DNA from: Paraburkholderia phenoliruptrix
GTDB lineage: Bacteria > Pseudomonadota > Gammaproteobacteria > Burkholderiales > Burkholderiaceae
Reading direction: 5' to 3'
Assembly (NCBI RefSeq): GCF_902859825.1
Contig: NZ_CADIKB010000002.1
Span: 62,001-126,000, forward strand
Length of the DNA stretch: 64,000 nt
The stretch's first letter is position 1, and the number at the start of each line of letters is the position of its first letter. Positions 36,302 to 46,182 of the stretch are shown one piece after another. The notes under the pieces were generated by a model. The model was not told the origin of the DNA, did not search any database, and saw only the letters and a program-made list of their open reading frames with translations. The position numbers and the translations under genes are program-made.

Positions 36302-37675
36302 TCAACCTGCCACCTGTCTGAACGGATCGAGGCCCAGGTCGATCAGCCGCCGCTCCCGCACCACGATTTCCGCGCTGGCAGTCATGCCGTAACGCAACGG
36401 ATAGCGAGTACCGGCGATCTCGTAGTAGTTCTTCTCCAGCGTGACGCGGCCCTCGTAGACGGGCTGCTTGTCCGGCAGCGAGGGCTTGGTGGCCGGAGAA
36501 ATGTAGGCGAGCGTGCCGCTGATCAAGCCGTAGCGCTGATACGGAAATGCGTTGAACTTGAGCTTGACGGGCAGTCCCTCGTGCAGAAATGCGCGATCAT
36601 GCTCGGCGATTTCGATCTTCAGTATCGGCTTGGCGTCTTTAGGCGCAATGCCGCCCAATGGTGAATTCGCCTGGATCTTGTCGCCTCGCTGGGTGGACGT
36701 GACATCGGTAATCACACCGGAAACCGGTGCGAGAATCAGCAGAAAATTGTCCTTGTCGATGTTCTCGAAACGGATTCGCGCGGCGGCTTCGGATACGAGC
36801 CGTGCGCTTTGCAGTTGCAGCCGCACTTTGTCTTCCGCGTCGGTGATGTCGCGCACCGCGGCGTCGTATTGCAGTTGCAGATCGGTGGTTTGCTGGCCGC
36901 TCGTTTCCAGCTCCGCATTCGCTTTCGCATACTCGTGGCTCAAACGGAAGTCCAGTTCCGCGAGCTTCGACTGCGCGACGCGGTAAGCGTTGTCCGCTTC
37001 CAGCGCCGCCGTTCGTTTCTGCTCCACCTGCAATTGCGCAATGCCGCCTCCACCGGGCTGCGCAAATAGCTGCGAATAGCGGTCCAGTTCCTGATGGGCG
37101 GCCTCGCGCACACGCCGCGCGTTGTCGAGCACACTGCGTGCTTCGTCGAGTTCGGCCTTCTGCCCTTCGGCAAGCTTGGTCGTGCCTTCCGAAACACGGT
37201 TTTCGTGCAGACGGGCTTCCACTTCCATTTGCGCCTTCAATGCAGCGGCTTTTCGCTCCATCAGCGCTTTCTTCTGCGGGAACTGCTTCCAGTCGCGCTC
37301 GGCATCCTCGAGTTTCAGTTGCGCTTGCAACGCATTGCTCGCGGCCTCTATCGCGCCGCGCGCATTCAATCGCGCGAGTATGTCGCCTTTCGACACGGGC
37401 TGTCCTTCCGCGATATAGAGATCAGCCAGCTCGCCGTCGATAGGCGCGTAGATGCGGCGCACTTCCGATTCGGGCGACAGCGTGCCCTGCGCGGTGACGA
37501 TCACATCGGCGCGCCCGACGAACGACCACAGCAAGCCCGCCACGACGAGCGCGACCATGGTCCAGATCAGCGCACGCGCGATCCGCACCGGCTCGGCGGT
37601 GAGTATCGCGATGCCTTCCACGCTGTGGTCCTCCAGCGCTTCCGCCAGCGGCCTAGGGTAACTGTCGCGTTTCAC
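36302..37675 (-). CDS. HlyD-family periplasmic adaptor
   Basis: 457-residue membrane fusion protein of a type I secretion machine. One membrane segment near residues 30-55 (IARALIWTMVALVVAGLLWSF) is followed by a lipoyl half-motif (VTAQGTLSPESEVRRIYAP and PVSKGDILARL), a long coiled coil (about 105-310), the second lipoyl half (APVSGVITDVTSTQRGDKI) and the beta-barrel domain (HEGLPVKLKFNAFPYQRYG). I choose GTG 37675 since GGAGG lies eight bases upstream; TTG at 37690 is the alternative. It overlaps the FHA gene end by 23 bases. It links the ABC exporter to the outer membrane factor. Confidence 0.93.
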   Translation of the reverse strand: MKRDSYPRPLAEALEDHSVEGIAILTAEPVRIARALIWTMVALVVAGLLWSFVGRADVIVTAQGTLSPESEVRRIYAPIDGELADLYIAEGQPVSKGDILARLNARGAIEAASNALQAQLKLEDAERDWKQFPQKKALMERKAAALKAQMEVEARLHENRVSEGTTKLAEGQKAELDEARSVLDNARRVREAAHQELDRYSQLFAQPGGGGIAQLQVEQKRTAALEADNAYRVAQSKLAELDFRLSHEYAKANAELETSGQQTTDLQLQYDAAVRDITDAEDKVRLQLQSARLVSEAAARIRFENIDKDNFLLILAPVSGVITDVTSTQRGDKIQANSPLGGIAPKDAKPILKIEIAEHDRAFLHEGLPVKLKFNAFPYQRYGLISGTLAYISPATKPSLPDKQPVYEGRVTLEKNYYEIAGTRYPLRYGMTASAEIVVRERRLIDLGLDPFRQVAG

Positions 37676-40262
37676 TCTGCTCGCCTCCAATCAACGCCAG
37701 CTTCGCCTTCAGAAGCGAGGGATCCAGTACCATCCGCAGCTCGGTCAGCGAGCGGCGCTGCAACGTCGTCTCCGCGTCGATATCCGCGAGCAGGCGGTCG
37801 AAATCCGCGGGATGGTCCGCTTTCAGTTGCGAATAGATGCGCACACCCTGCTGTGCCGCCGCCTGTGCGTCGGACAGGAGCCGCGCCTCATTGCGAAAAC
37901 CCGGTGAAATGCCCGCCTCCAGACGCTGCGTGCCGCCAATCGGCCCGCTCGCGCGATACTGCTTCCACAGGCTTTGCGCGCGCAGCATCAGGTCTTGCGC
38001 GCGCGCCAGCGCTTTATCGTGCAGCGCGGCGACGTCTTTCTGGATGGATTGTGCAAACCACACGTCCGTTGCAGGATCGAGGCTCGCGTAAAAGGACAGC
38101 AGACGCTGGTCGTAATCCTTGCCGCCGCGCGTTTTCTGCAAGTCGTTGTATTGATCGAGAAGCGCTTTCTTGTGGGCCGCTTCGGCAGCGAGGACATCGG
38201 ACCACGGGCCGGCAGGCATCGACTGCAATCCGGCCAGCGCCTGCTGGGTGTCACCGCGTTGCCATGCCGCCGTTACGGCGTCGTGCTGCTGGACCACCTC
38301 GGCGGAAGGCAGACGCGTCGCCGCCAGTTGCGCATACTGCGCCTGAAACGGCGGCGTGCTGAAACGCGCAGTCTTCATGAGCGCGAGCAACGTGCTCAAC
38401 TGACGGCCGAGCGCCGCCTCCAGCACAGCACTGTATTGGCGCAGATCGTCGCGCACGCGGTCAAGGCCGGCGAGCCGCGGATAGCGCTGCGCGTAATCGT
38501 CGAGTACGGATGGCAGCGCTGCGGGCTTGTCACGCGCGAGCTCGGTGCGAATCGTGCCATCCAGGCGCTCGATCGCGGCAAGGTAAACCGAATCGTCGCT
38601 TTCCAGCTTGCGCAGATGACTCATCGCTTGCGCGTAAGGCTCCGTAAATACGGGCACATATGACGCGATTCTGTCGAGCGCACGCTGGTGGCTTTTCGGG
38701 TCGTCCTCCCAGCGCTGCAGCAAACCGTCGATCGCGGGTTCGTCGTGATAGATGCGAATCGGCGCCTCCACGCCGCCGCGCCCGGTGACGAAGCGCTCCA
38801 GATCGCCCACCCACTGCAGTTCTCCAAGCAGGGACGCCGCATCAGCATTGTTCGCGGTCGACGACTTCATGTCCGCAAGCAGCGCATCCGCCTCCTGGAA
38901 CTGGGCCTTCTGCAGCGCATTGAGCCAGCCGGGCAGCTTCGCCTTGAGCAGCGCTTCGCTCGCGAGCGCGCTGACTCTCGTGTCCGTGGGATGACTCGCG
39001 AGATAGCTCTTCGCGGACTGCACCGCACTCGTATAGTCGCCGCTCGCCAGCAGGCTCTTCAGCTCGCGCTCGGACGAGCCACGCATGTAAAGCGTCAACG
39101 CGACGGCGGCGATGAGCACGACCCCGGCGCTGCCCCATGCCGCGATGCGCCGCAGGCTCGCGCGGTCGTCGCCGGCAAATGCCTTTCCTAGTTCGCTCGC
39201 CACGAGCCGCCAGCGTTGCGGCTTGCGTCTCGTTGCACCGGCGACGCGGCCAGCGCCCGAGCCGTTAGCGGCGCTCGTCGCGGCATGGCCGCCATTTGCG
39301 ACTTTGGCCGCGCCCGCCGCCGCTGCACCGCCCGACGGCCCGCGTTTTGCCTGTAGGCTCGCGGCGTTCGCGGCCTCGTTGATTTCGTCCTCGCGCTGCC
39401 GCGCCGGATCGACGCAGAAAATGTCGAGGAACGAATTCGCCGCGCCGACGAACGTCGTCTTGTCGGCGTCGGCGGCCTGGTCGGCGGCGGGATCGAGGAG
39501 CAGTTGCGTCACGGTCGGTTCGACCTCAGGCGGTGTTTGCAGCGTCACCCTGTAGACGAAGTGGTCTCCGCCAAATGCAACGACGTCGCCATCTGCAAGC
39601 GGCAGCGCGGATTCGTCAAGCCGCTTTCCCCCGACGAATGTGCCGTTCGTGCTGCCAAGGTCTTCCACGTAAAGCTGCTCGCCCTTCAGATAGATGTGCG
39701 CGTGCCGGCGCGAAATGTAGTTGACCTGATGCGGGTAGCGGTCCTTGTAACGCGCGAAGACTTCGTCGGCCTTGCTGACCAGAAATGGAAAGGCCTGTAC
39801 TTCAACAGGCTGAAGCCCGAGATCGTCTCGCTGCGGCACGAGCACCAGGCGCGGCGTGCAGCTTGCGCTGCTGCCCGCGACAATGCGTGCGCGCGGCTCG
39901 ATGCTCACGCGATAACACAGGTCGCCGCCAAAGCACAGTTCGTCGCCGGCACGCACGCGGGCCGGGGTCTGCCGTACCGCGATGCCGTTGACGGTGGTGC
40001 CGTTCTTGCTGCCGAGGTCCGCGACATAAACTGCGCCATGCTCGATAAAGACGCGGGCATGACGGCGCGACAGACGCGCAATGCGCTCGGCGGGGTAATC
40101 GTTGAACGGCGCTTCGCTGCGGCCAATGGCGAACAGACTGTCGACAATGCGGATCGCGTCCAGCGCGGGGGGCTGCCCTGACGCAACGGGAGCAAGCAGC
40201 ACGTCGAAAGCGGTTTCGACTGTCGCACGCGTCTCAGCAATCGATGTTTCGCCGTCGGCCAT
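37653..40262 (-). CDS. double FHA-domain membrane protein
   Basis: 869 residues. Two FHA domains in the cytoplasmic part bind phosphothreonine: the first has GR at 47-48, SRRHA 65-69 and SKNGT 85-89; the second SRRHA 184-188 and STNGT 204-208. A Gly/Ala-rich linker follows, then one membrane segment at about 375-393. The remaining ~475 residues are periplasmic and helical, TPR-like, with no domain that I can name. It is the first gene of the exporter operon. It probably reads the phosphorylation state set by the kinase and PP2C genes of this locus and passes it across the membrane to the HlyD/exporter complex. Confidence 0.92.
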   Translation of the reverse strand: MADGETSIAETRATVETAFDVLLAPVASGQPPALDAIRIVDSLFAIGRSEAPFNDYPAERIARLSRRHARVFIEHGAVYVADLGSKNGTTVNGIAVRQTPARVRAGDELCFGGDLCYRVSIEPRARIVAGSSASCTPRLVLVPQRDDLGLQPVEVQAFPFLVSKADEVFARYKDRYPHQVNYISRRHAHIYLKGEQLYVEDLGSTNGTFVGGKRLDESALPLADGDVVAFGGDHFVYRVTLQTPPEVEPTVTQLLLDPAADQAADADKTTFVGAANSFLDIFCVDPARQREDEINEAANAASLQAKRGPSGGAAAAGAAKVANGGHAATSAANGSGAGRVAGATRRKPQRWRLVASELGKAFAGDDRASLRRIAAWGSAGVVLIAAVALTLYMRGSSERELKSLLASGDYTSAVQSAKSYLASHPTDTRVSALASEALLKAKLPGWLNALQKAQFQEADALLADMKSSTANNADAASLLGELQWVGDLERFVTGRGGVEAPIRIYHDEPAIDGLLQRWEDDPKSHQRALDRIASYVPVFTEPYAQAMSHLRKLESDDSVYLAAIERLDGTIRTELARDKPAALPSVLDDYAQRYPRLAGLDRVRDDLRQYSAVLEAALGRQLSTLLALMKTARFSTPPFQAQYAQLAATRLPSAEVVQQHDAVTAAWQRGDTQQALAGLQSMPAGPWSDVLAAEAAHKKALLDQYNDLQKTRGGKDYDQRLLSFYASLDPATDVWFAQSIQKDVAALHDKALARAQDLMLRAQSLWKQYRASGPIGGTQRLEAGISPGFRNEARLLSDAQAAAQQGVRIYSQLKADHPADFDRLLADIDAETTLQRRSLTELRMVLDPSLLKAKLALIGGEQSETRQLP

Positions 40263-40534
40263 TTTATCCGGATCACTAATCGTTTACCCGCTGCGGCGGG
40301 AGCGCAACGGACTCAGCACGAAGGACGACGGCGAAAAGACCTTGTTTTAAGGAGCCGTCGTAAACGCGGCCCCTCAAAGATTGTAAGTCACGCATCGCGA
40401 GTGTCAATTGCCAGTCGTCGGCCAGTCGCCGGTTTGAGAGCCGCCCGGCGTGCGGCCCGAAATCCACAAGCGACGTCGTGTGCACAGCATGGCGGATTAG
40501 CTCAATGTTCCTTTACTTGTGCACGCCTTCTGCA

Positions 40535-41998
40535 CTACTTCTCTTTGACCTGCGCCTGCACGTCCACAGTCGGCCAGCCGCCGCCGAGTGCCTTATATAG
40601 CAGCACCGTGTCGGACAAAATCAATTGATGATTGGCCAACAGCGACTGCTGTGCATCGAGCAGCGTGCGTTCGGTTTCGAATACCTCGAGTTGCGACACG
40701 ACACCGAGCCGCAGTTGCGACTGAATCTGATCGGCCACGATCTGCAGACGATCCACCTGTTGCTGCAATTCAACTCTCTGCGCCTTGTGCGCATTCAGAT
40801 TGACCAGCGCGTTTTCCACTTCCTCGAATGCGCCCATTACCGTGGCGCGGTATTGCTGCTCCGCGACTGTCGATTGCGCCTGCGTCACTTTCACGTGCGC
40901 ACGCACACCGGGGTCGAGTAGTGGAATGTTGATGCTCGGCATGAAGCCGAAGGTGAACGACTTCAGCAAGTCGGTCAGCGCGAAGCTGGCGGTGCCGCCG
41001 TGCCCGGTCAAACTGATAGAAGGCAATTGCGCGAGCTTCGCCTGACCGACGAGGTCATACGCCTCGAGTACACGGAACTCCGCGGCCACGATGTCCGGGC
41101 GCCGCGCAAGCAGTTGGGCGGGCAAGCCGTCGGGCACGCCAGGCAGCTGGACGCGTTGCTGCAAATGACCTTTAGGCAAGCGGAATTCGCCCGCGGGTAC
41201 GCCCGTCAGAGTACACAGCGCGTTATTGGCCAGATCGCGCGAGCGCCCCAATTCGAGCAACTGATTCGTCAGGCGATTGATTTCCGCCTGTTGCCGCAGC
41301 ACCTGCGTCTGCGGGATCAGGCCGCTGCGGCGCTGCCCTTCGTAGATGGATAGAATCTGCCGGTTCGCGGCGAGGGTTTTTTGCTGCTGGTCGATCTGGT
41401 CGTCGAATTGAAGGATCTGAAAATAGGTGCTCGATACGTTCGACACCAGTTCCAGATAACCGGCACGCCAGTCGGCTTCACTGGCATGGAATTCCGCCTT
41501 CTGCGCCTGCACGCCTTTTTCGACTTTGCCCCATATGTCGATGTCCCAGTTCACCTGGGTCGCCACGTTATATTGCTTGGAGAACGTCTGGCCCGTGGTT
41601 TTCTGGAAATCGGCGCCGCCGCCGAGATCCATCGTCGGCAGGGCGCCCGCTTTGGCCTCGCCGATCTGTGTGCGCGCCACGTCGATACGCGCGGCCAGCA
41701 CCTTGATGTCGAAGTTGCCGCCTATGGCCTTCGCAATCAGCGAGTCGAGCGTCGGATCGTTAAAGCCCTTCCACCACTCCGGCTCGATCGTGGCCGCCGC
41801 CGAGACAGGGGCGCCCTTCTGGCCGGTCCATGACGTTTTCGCCGGTGTGTCGGGCCGCTTGTAGTCCGGCATGCTCACATCGACACAGGCACACAGCGCG
41901 GCGGCGCATAGCGTTGCAGCGCATAGCCCGCGCAACGCCGCCGTTGTGGGGTGCTTGAAGAAGCGCTGAACGATCTGTGAATCAGGCAACGCTGACAC
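40535..41998 (-). CDS. NodT/TolC-like outer membrane efflux lipoprotein
   Basis: Outer membrane channel of the RND/type I secretion class. From GTG 41998 (GGAG six bases upstream) the protein is 487 residues with a lipoprotein signal ending at Cys38 (LCAC). An ATG at 42079 would add 27 residues without a ribosome site. Typical segments are PDYKRPDTPAKTSW, GEAKAGALPTMDLGGG, ANRQILSIYEGQRRSGLI, LPAQLLARRPDIVAAEFRVL and the C-terminal LAQLPSISLTG. It would form the outer membrane exit for the peptide exporter. It lies upstream of the exporter operon on the same strand with a 272-base gap. Confidence 0.9.
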   Translation of the reverse strand: MSALPDSQIVQRFFKHPTTAALRGLCAATLCAAALCACVDVSMPDYKRPDTPAKTSWTGQKGAPVSAAATIEPEWWKGFNDPTLDSLIAKAIGGNFDIKVLAARIDVARTQIGEAKAGALPTMDLGGGADFQKTTGQTFSKQYNVATQVNWDIDIWGKVEKGVQAQKAEFHASEADWRAGYLELVSNVSSTYFQILQFDDQIDQQQKTLAANRQILSIYEGQRRSGLIPQTQVLRQQAEINRLTNQLLELGRSRDLANNALCTLTGVPAGEFRLPKGHLQQRVQLPGVPDGLPAQLLARRPDIVAAEFRVLEAYDLVGQAKLAQLPSISLTGHGGTASFALTDLLKSFTFGFMPSINIPLLDPGVRAHVKVTQAQSTVAEQQYRATVMGAFEEVENALVNLNAHKAQRVELQQQVDRLQIVADQIQSQLRLGVVSQLEVFETERTLLDAQQSLLANHQLILSDTVLLYKALGGGWPTVDVQAQVKEK

Positions 41999-42218
41999 GA
42001 TTGTCTCCGGTGACGCCACTTCACTGCGCGACACGAGTCGCACGCTTTCAGTAAAGCATCTCCCGCGCCGCTTCACCATCGAAGCAGTGCATGAACATGG
42101 ACCGGGGAGATGTGCGGTGAAGAGATGTCGCGTGAAAAGAACGATTGGACCTGCGGACTTTTTGAGGATCGGCTGGCGGACGCGCGGGCCGGCTGGCCTT
42201 TGCGTCCGCCCATGCCGC

Positions 42219-42503
42219 TTACGACACGTAGATGTTGTTGCTCGACGTCACATGCGGATCGATGGTGGTCGAGACACCGGCAACGAAGGCGGCGTTGTTG
42301 CCGTTCGCGTTCTGGATGTTCATCGTCGTGCTGATCAGTTGCGTCGCATCTACCTTCTTGCTGTTGTTCGGCGCATAGACCGGCGCGAAGTTCAGATACG
42401 ACGACGACGGATACAGGAAGCCCGTGCCGCCGCGCACAGCGCTCATCGCCTTGCTGTCGAGTTGTTCGGTGATGGACAGGTCTTTGATCATCAGCGTGTT
42501 CAT
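42219..42503 (-). CDS. Gly-Gly leader peptide 2
   Basis: 94-residue precursor with a 26-residue leader (MNTLMIKDLSITEQLDSKAM then SAVRGG) identical to peptide 3. The 68-residue core begins TGFLYPSSSYLNFAPVYA and contains NIQNANGNN; there is no Cys. The core is Asn/Ser-rich with alternating hydrophobic residues, a pattern also seen in beta-rich secreted fibres. Start is fixed by AGGAGA. Its 5' region with sigma-54 promoter and hairpin is nearly the same as that of peptide 3, which marks a duplication. Confidence 0.87.
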   Translation of the reverse strand: MNTLMIKDLSITEQLDSKAMSAVRGGTGFLYPSSSYLNFAPVYAPNNSKKVDATQLISTTMNIQNANGNNAAFVAGVSTTIDPHVTSSNNIYVS

Positions 42504-42545
42504 GGCAAATCTCCTGAAGGGAAGGTCACAGCGTTTCGGTTGGGT

Positions 42546-42566
42546 TCGAGCAACTTGTCTGCTCGA
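42546..42566 (-). repeat. 5' UTR hairpin of peptide 2
   Basis: TCGAGCA and TGCTCGA pair around the seven-base loop, just after the predicted start of transcription. The same hairpin is found before peptide 3. Confidence 0.6.
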
Positions 42567-42576
42567 GCATCACTAA

Positions 42577-42592
42577 CGCATGGGCTGTGCCA
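42577..42592 (-). promoter_or_regulatory. sigma-54 (-24/-12) promoter
   Basis: The minus strand reads TGGCACAGCCCATGCG, with GG and GC 10 bases apart. It lies 74-89 bases upstream of the peptide 2 start. Confidence 0.85.
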
Positions 42593-42627
42593 GTTTTATT
42601 TCCCGGTCCTAAGAAATCTGCGAAAGG

Positions 42628-42642
42628 GCCTTGAATCAAGGC
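42628..42642. promoter_or_regulatory. candidate activator site upstream of peptide 2 promoter
   Basis: GCCTTGA-A-TCAAGGC is a perfect 7-1-7 palindrome, 36 bases from the -24 box. Peptide 3 has GCCTTG-N5-CAAGGC at a similar distance. Confidence 0.45.
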
Positions 42643-42788
42643 TTTGAGAGAAATGGGGCGCCGCTGACCGCGCATGTGACGGCGCCCCGTCGTACTCAAT
42701 GTGATGGATCGCAGCCAACAACCGGCGCGAAACGGTTGGCTGCGGGGTGACATGCATTGAATCGTAACGCGCGCCGCGATTGCCGCAG

Positions 42789-43223
42789 TCAACGCGCGAT
42801 GACCGTGATCTTCTTCGAATACACGGGCGGGCTGTGCGGGACATGCATGTCGTCGCCCATCAGCAGCTGCAACGTATGCTTGCCCGGCGGCAGCTGGATC
42901 GTGGTTTCGGTTTCGCCTGCGCCGCAGTGCAGGTGATTGCGGTCCGAGGGTATCTCCTGGTCCAGCGGCGGCAAGTCGGTATCGATCAGCAGATGATGAT
43001 GCCCCGTGTTCGGATACTTGACGCCCTTCGGCGCGACGCCCATATAACGCAGTCCGAACCACACGCGAAACGGCTTGTTGGCGGGCACCACCTGGCCGTC
43101 GTTCGGATAGCCGATATAGGCATATGCGCCGTGAGGGGAAGGCGCTCCGGCCGCCGCGGCGAAATCCGCCGCGCCCCATGTGGCCGACACGACCAGTGCC
43201 GCCACTGCGATGAGCTTGTACAT
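42789..43223 (-). CDS. DUF4399 exported protein A
   Basis: 144-residue secreted protein. The start at 43223 has GGAGAG upstream, and MYKLIAVAALVVSATWGAAD is a signal peptide. The mature part shows the DUF4399 pattern: FGLRYMGVAPKGV, PNTGHHHLLIDTDLP, DRNHLHCGAGET and LPPGKHTLQLLMGD. The cluster of His (HHH and HLH) suggests metal binding, but the function is not known. It lies just downstream of protein B (gap about 47 bases), with which it shares over half of its residues. Confidence 0.85.
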   Translation of the reverse strand: MYKLIAVAALVVSATWGAADFAAAAGAPSPHGAYAYIGYPNDGQVVPANKPFRVWFGLRYMGVAPKGVKYPNTGHHHLLIDTDLPPLDQEIPSDRNHLHCGAGETETTIQLPPGKHTLQLLMGDDMHVPHSPPVYSKKITVIAR

Positions 43224-43270
43224 GAAGGTCTCTCCGTCCTGAGCAGGCCGCAATGAACGCGCGGAACGCG

Positions 43271-43774
43271 CTAGTCTTTCTGCACGGTGATGGTGATTTT
43301 TTTCGAGTACACGGGCGGCGTATGCGGCACGTGATTGTGGTCACCCAGAATCAGTTGCAGCGTGTGCTTGCCTGGCGGCAGCTCGATACGCGCATCCGTT
43401 TCGCCTGCGCCGAAATGCAGGTGATTGCGGTCCGACGGAATTTCCTGGTCGAGCGCGGGCAGATCTGTATCGATCAGAAGGTGATGGTGCCCGGTGTTGG
43501 GAAACACGATGCCTTTCGGGCACACACCCATGTTGCGCAAACCCATCCGCACCCACAGCTTGCCGCCGTGAATCACGGCGCCGTCGGGTGGCCAGATGAT
43601 GTACTCCTCCGCACCGGGCGGCGACGCAGTCGATTCCGCGAAAGCCGCGAGCGGCAGAGCGGCGCCGGCAATGGCCACGGCGAGCACCGCACGCGAAACT
43701 GCACGTGTGACGCACAGCCGCATCATGGCTATCGAACTCGGGTTGGGAACAGCGGGGACGTTGGTTCTTCGCAT
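43271..43774 (-). CDS. DUF4399 exported protein B
   Basis: 167-residue paralogue of the protein encoded next to it. The start at 43774 has GGGAGAG about six bases upstream; an inner ATG at 43723 gives a tidier signal peptide (MRLCVTRAVSRAVLAVAIAG). The same His-rich segments recur: PNTGHHHLLIDTDLP and DRNHLHFGAGET. The two form a tandem duplicated pair. They sit inside the peptide-secretion locus, between peptide 2 and the caspase-like gene, but their link to it is only positional. Confidence 0.83.
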   Translation of the reverse strand: MRRTNVPAVPNPSSIAMMRLCVTRAVSRAVLAVAIAGAALPLAAFAESTASPPGAEEYIIWPPDGAVIHGGKLWVRMGLRNMGVCPKGIVFPNTGHHHLLIDTDLPALDQEIPSDRNHLHFGAGETDARIELPPGKHTLQLILGDHNHVPHTPPVYSKKITITVQKD

Positions 43775-44123
43775 GGCGCACTCTCCCGAAGAGCGGTCGT
43801 GACCACCTCGACTGCGTAAAGGCAGCAAAGGCGTTGGTGCTGCGGTCGCGGGCGCGCGCGCGATGCGGCCGCCGCGTAGTTAAAACGACCGTGCCGCGTT
43901 GCTTTGTGAATTAGCTTAGGACGTAACTTGCCAAAAAGATACGCCATGCTCGTTAACCGTATAGCGCACTCGGTAAAAGTGTTGGTTGTGGCCCGCCACG
44001 CGCGTGCTATGGTTGTTGATACGCTGCAACGCGGCTCTTGGAAAGCGCGTGGATGCAACCCATAGCGGCGATGACGCGGTGCTCGAATGCCTATGTTCTG
44101 TCCGGAACAAACAGGATGCGAAG
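43775..44123. other. divergent region between DUF4399 pair and caspase-like gene
   Basis: 349 bases with promoters expected in both directions. It is more AT-rich around 43880-43960. A weak GG-N10-GC pair near 43990 has a poor -12 box, so I do not call a sigma-54 promoter here. Confidence 0.4.
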
Positions 44124-46145
44124 ATGTGGCGAATATTCCTGCTGGTGTGGATGGCCGGGGCCATTCTGTTGGATTGCGGCAGTGCTTTTGCCTCAGCGCC
44201 GCGTGAGAGCACAAGCGCGGCGAATGCGGCAGCGGCGGAGCCGGCGCTTTTAGCGCTCCCACCCTTTGCCCTGCGGCACGCCGGCGCGTCGCCCATTGCG
44301 CTTGTCATAGGCAATGGCGCCTATGGTCTGCATTCCGCGAACGGTGCAGATTCCGCGGACGCTATCGAGCGCAACGCACCGCGTGACGCACAGGCCATGG
44401 GCGACCGCTTGCGTGCGCGCGGCTACAACGTCGACGTGCTGGTGAATCCAACACCGCTGCAAATGCGGCGTGCGGTTGCCCGATTCGGCAAGCGTCTGCG
44501 TGCCGGCGATGTCGGCCTGTTCTATTTCGCCGGCCATGGCATGCGCGTCGGCGCACAAACCCTGCTGATTCCCGCCGGTCTCGACCTCCGCTCGCCCGCC
44601 TCGCTGGTCCGCGAGGGCGTCGATCTGAGCGACGTCTTGCAGACCATGCACGCGTCGGGTAACGGCGCGCTGAATATCGCAATTATCGACGCGTGTCTCG
44701 ACAATCCCTTCACCGGCGAAGTCGCGGGCGCGTCGGCGCTTCCGCCCAACACGCTCGTTGCGTACGCAACCGCGCCGGGCAGCTTCGCAGCGGACGGCAG
44801 GGGTCATGGCATCTACACCCATGCGTTGCTGCGCGCCCTCGACGAGACACCCTCGCAGCCCCTCGCGACCATGCTGGCCAGCGTTGCCGCGGAAGTCGAG
44901 CAAGCGACCGGAGGCGAACAGAGACCGTGGATCGCGTCATCGTTGCCTGGTTACGAGGCGGCCGCGCAGGCTGCCGGCAGCGCGGCCGCCGGGCCGCTCC
45001 CCAATGACGACACGGTCGTCGCACCGCACAGCCGAGGCATTTTGCCGAAGGACAGCAGCGAGCAATACGAAATCACCTTCTGGGATTCGATCAAGGACAG
45101 CAACTACCCCGCGGATTACGAAGCGTATTTGAAGGCCTATCCGAATGGGCGCTTCGCCACGCTCGCGCATGCGCGAATCGATCGGCTGCGGGCGGCGGCA
45201 TCCAATACGCCCACGCCGACCGCGCCGGCGCAGCACCCCGCGCCCCCGGTTCAGCCTGCGCAGCAGAGCGCGCGGCCCGCGACACCCGCTGCGCCTGCCG
45301 CGCCCGCAGCCTCCGCCACGCAAGAGCGCGCGCGCACCGCCGCGACGCCGCCCGCCGCGAGCACGGCTGCGCCTGCCGCGCCGCCGGTGTCGTCAGCGGC
45401 GCAAAAACCGGCCGCCCATGCGCCATCAGCCGGAGAAAGCCGCGACTGCGCGACGTGTCCTGTCATGATCGCGCTGCCCGCTGGGTCGTTTTCGATGGGT
45501 AGCAACAGCGACGACCCGTCGGAGAAGCCCGTCCATCACGTGACGATCGGCGCGCCGTTCGCTATCGGCAAGTACGAAGTGACCGTCGAGCAGTGGAATG
45601 CCTGCGTCGCTGCGAATGCATGCCCGAAGCTCACACCCGAAACGAACACGAACAAGGCTGCTCCCGCGCGTGATCTCAGTTGGGACGACGCGCAGCAGTA
45701 CGTCAAATGGCTCACCAAAACCACGGGAAAACCGTACCGTCTGCCCACCGAAGCCGAATGGGAATACGCGGTGCGCGGCGGCACGAGCACCGCTTATTGG
45801 TGGGGCGACCAGATGCGCAAGGGCAACGCGAACTGCAAGGACTGCGGCGAGCCGTGGCACAAGGAGGGCCCCGAAGCCGTGGGTTCTTTCGCACCGAACC
45901 CGTACGGCCTCTACGACATGAACGGCAGCGTCTGGGAATGGACCGCCGACTGCTGGCACAACTCATACCAGTCCGCCCCCGCCGACGGCCGCGCGTGGGA
46001 CAGCCCGGGTTGCGACATGCGCGTGATTCGCGGCGGCTCGTGGCGCGAAGGCGGCGGCTACATGCTGAGCGCGACGCGCTTCAAATACAGCGCGGGCGTG
46101 CGCCAGTCGCAAGACGGTTTCCGCGTCGTCAAAGACCTGAAGTGA
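44124..46145 (+). CDS. caspase-like peptidase fused to SUMF1/FGE-sulfatase domain
   Basis: 673-residue exported protein. The start at 44124 gives a signal peptide ([20 protein letters not shown]). The C14-type caspase domain spans about 55-280, with His138 in FAGHGM and Cys191 in IIDACLDN, so the dyad is complete. A short helical motif ([24 protein letters not shown]) and a Pro/Ala linker lead to a SUMF1/FGE-like domain (about 445-673: [46 protein letters not shown] and [11 protein letters not shown]). The domain usually binds or modifies peptides; many such fusions are pseudo-enzymes. It lies in the locus of the Gly-Gly peptides, convergent with the kinase. Confidence 0.9.
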   Translation: MWRIFLLVWMAGAILLDCGSAFASAPRESTSAANAAAAEPALLALPPFALRHAGASPIALVIGNGAYGLHSANGADSADAIERNAPRDAQAMGDRLRARGYNVDVLVNPTPLQMRRAVARFGKRLRAGDVGLFYFAGHGMRVGAQTLLIPAGLDLRSPASLVREGVDLSDVLQTMHASGNGALNIAIIDACLDNPFTGEVAGASALPPNTLVAYATAPGSFAADGRGHGIYTHALLRALDETPSQPLATMLASVAAEVEQATGGEQRPWIASSLPGYEAAAQAAGSAAAGPLPNDDTVVAPHSRGILPKDSSEQYEITFWDSIKDSNYPADYEAYLKAYPNGRFATLAHARIDRLRAAASNTPTPTAPAQHPAPPVQPAQQSARPATPAAPAAPAASATQERARTAATPPAASTAAPAAPPVSSAAQKPAAHAPSAGESRDCATCPVMIALPAGSFSMGSNSDDPSEKPVHHVTIGAPFAIGKYEVTVEQWNACVAANACPKLTPETNTNKAAPARDLSWDDAQQYVKWLTKTTGKPYRLPTEAEWEYAVRGGTSTAYWWGDQMRKGNANCKDCGEPWHKEGPEAVGSFAPNPYGLYDMNGSVWEWTADCWHNSYQSAPADGRAWDSPGCDMRVIRGGSWREGGGYMLSATRFKYSAGVRQSQDGFRVVKDLK

Positions 46146-46182
46146 TCTGCTGAACGAAGCTCGACAACGCGCCGTATGCACG

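Noticed and set aside
40491-40520. GGCGGATTAGCTCAATG resembles the 5' end of a tRNA gene.
   Set aside because: The sequence does not continue into a D-loop, anticodon arm or T-arm and no acceptor stem match is found downstream; it is taken as chance.
43989-44006. GG-N10-GC string upstream of the caspase-like gene as a sigma-54 promoter.
   Set aside because: The -12 part does not resemble TTGCA and the -24 box has a mismatch; spacing alone is not enough in GC-rich DNA.
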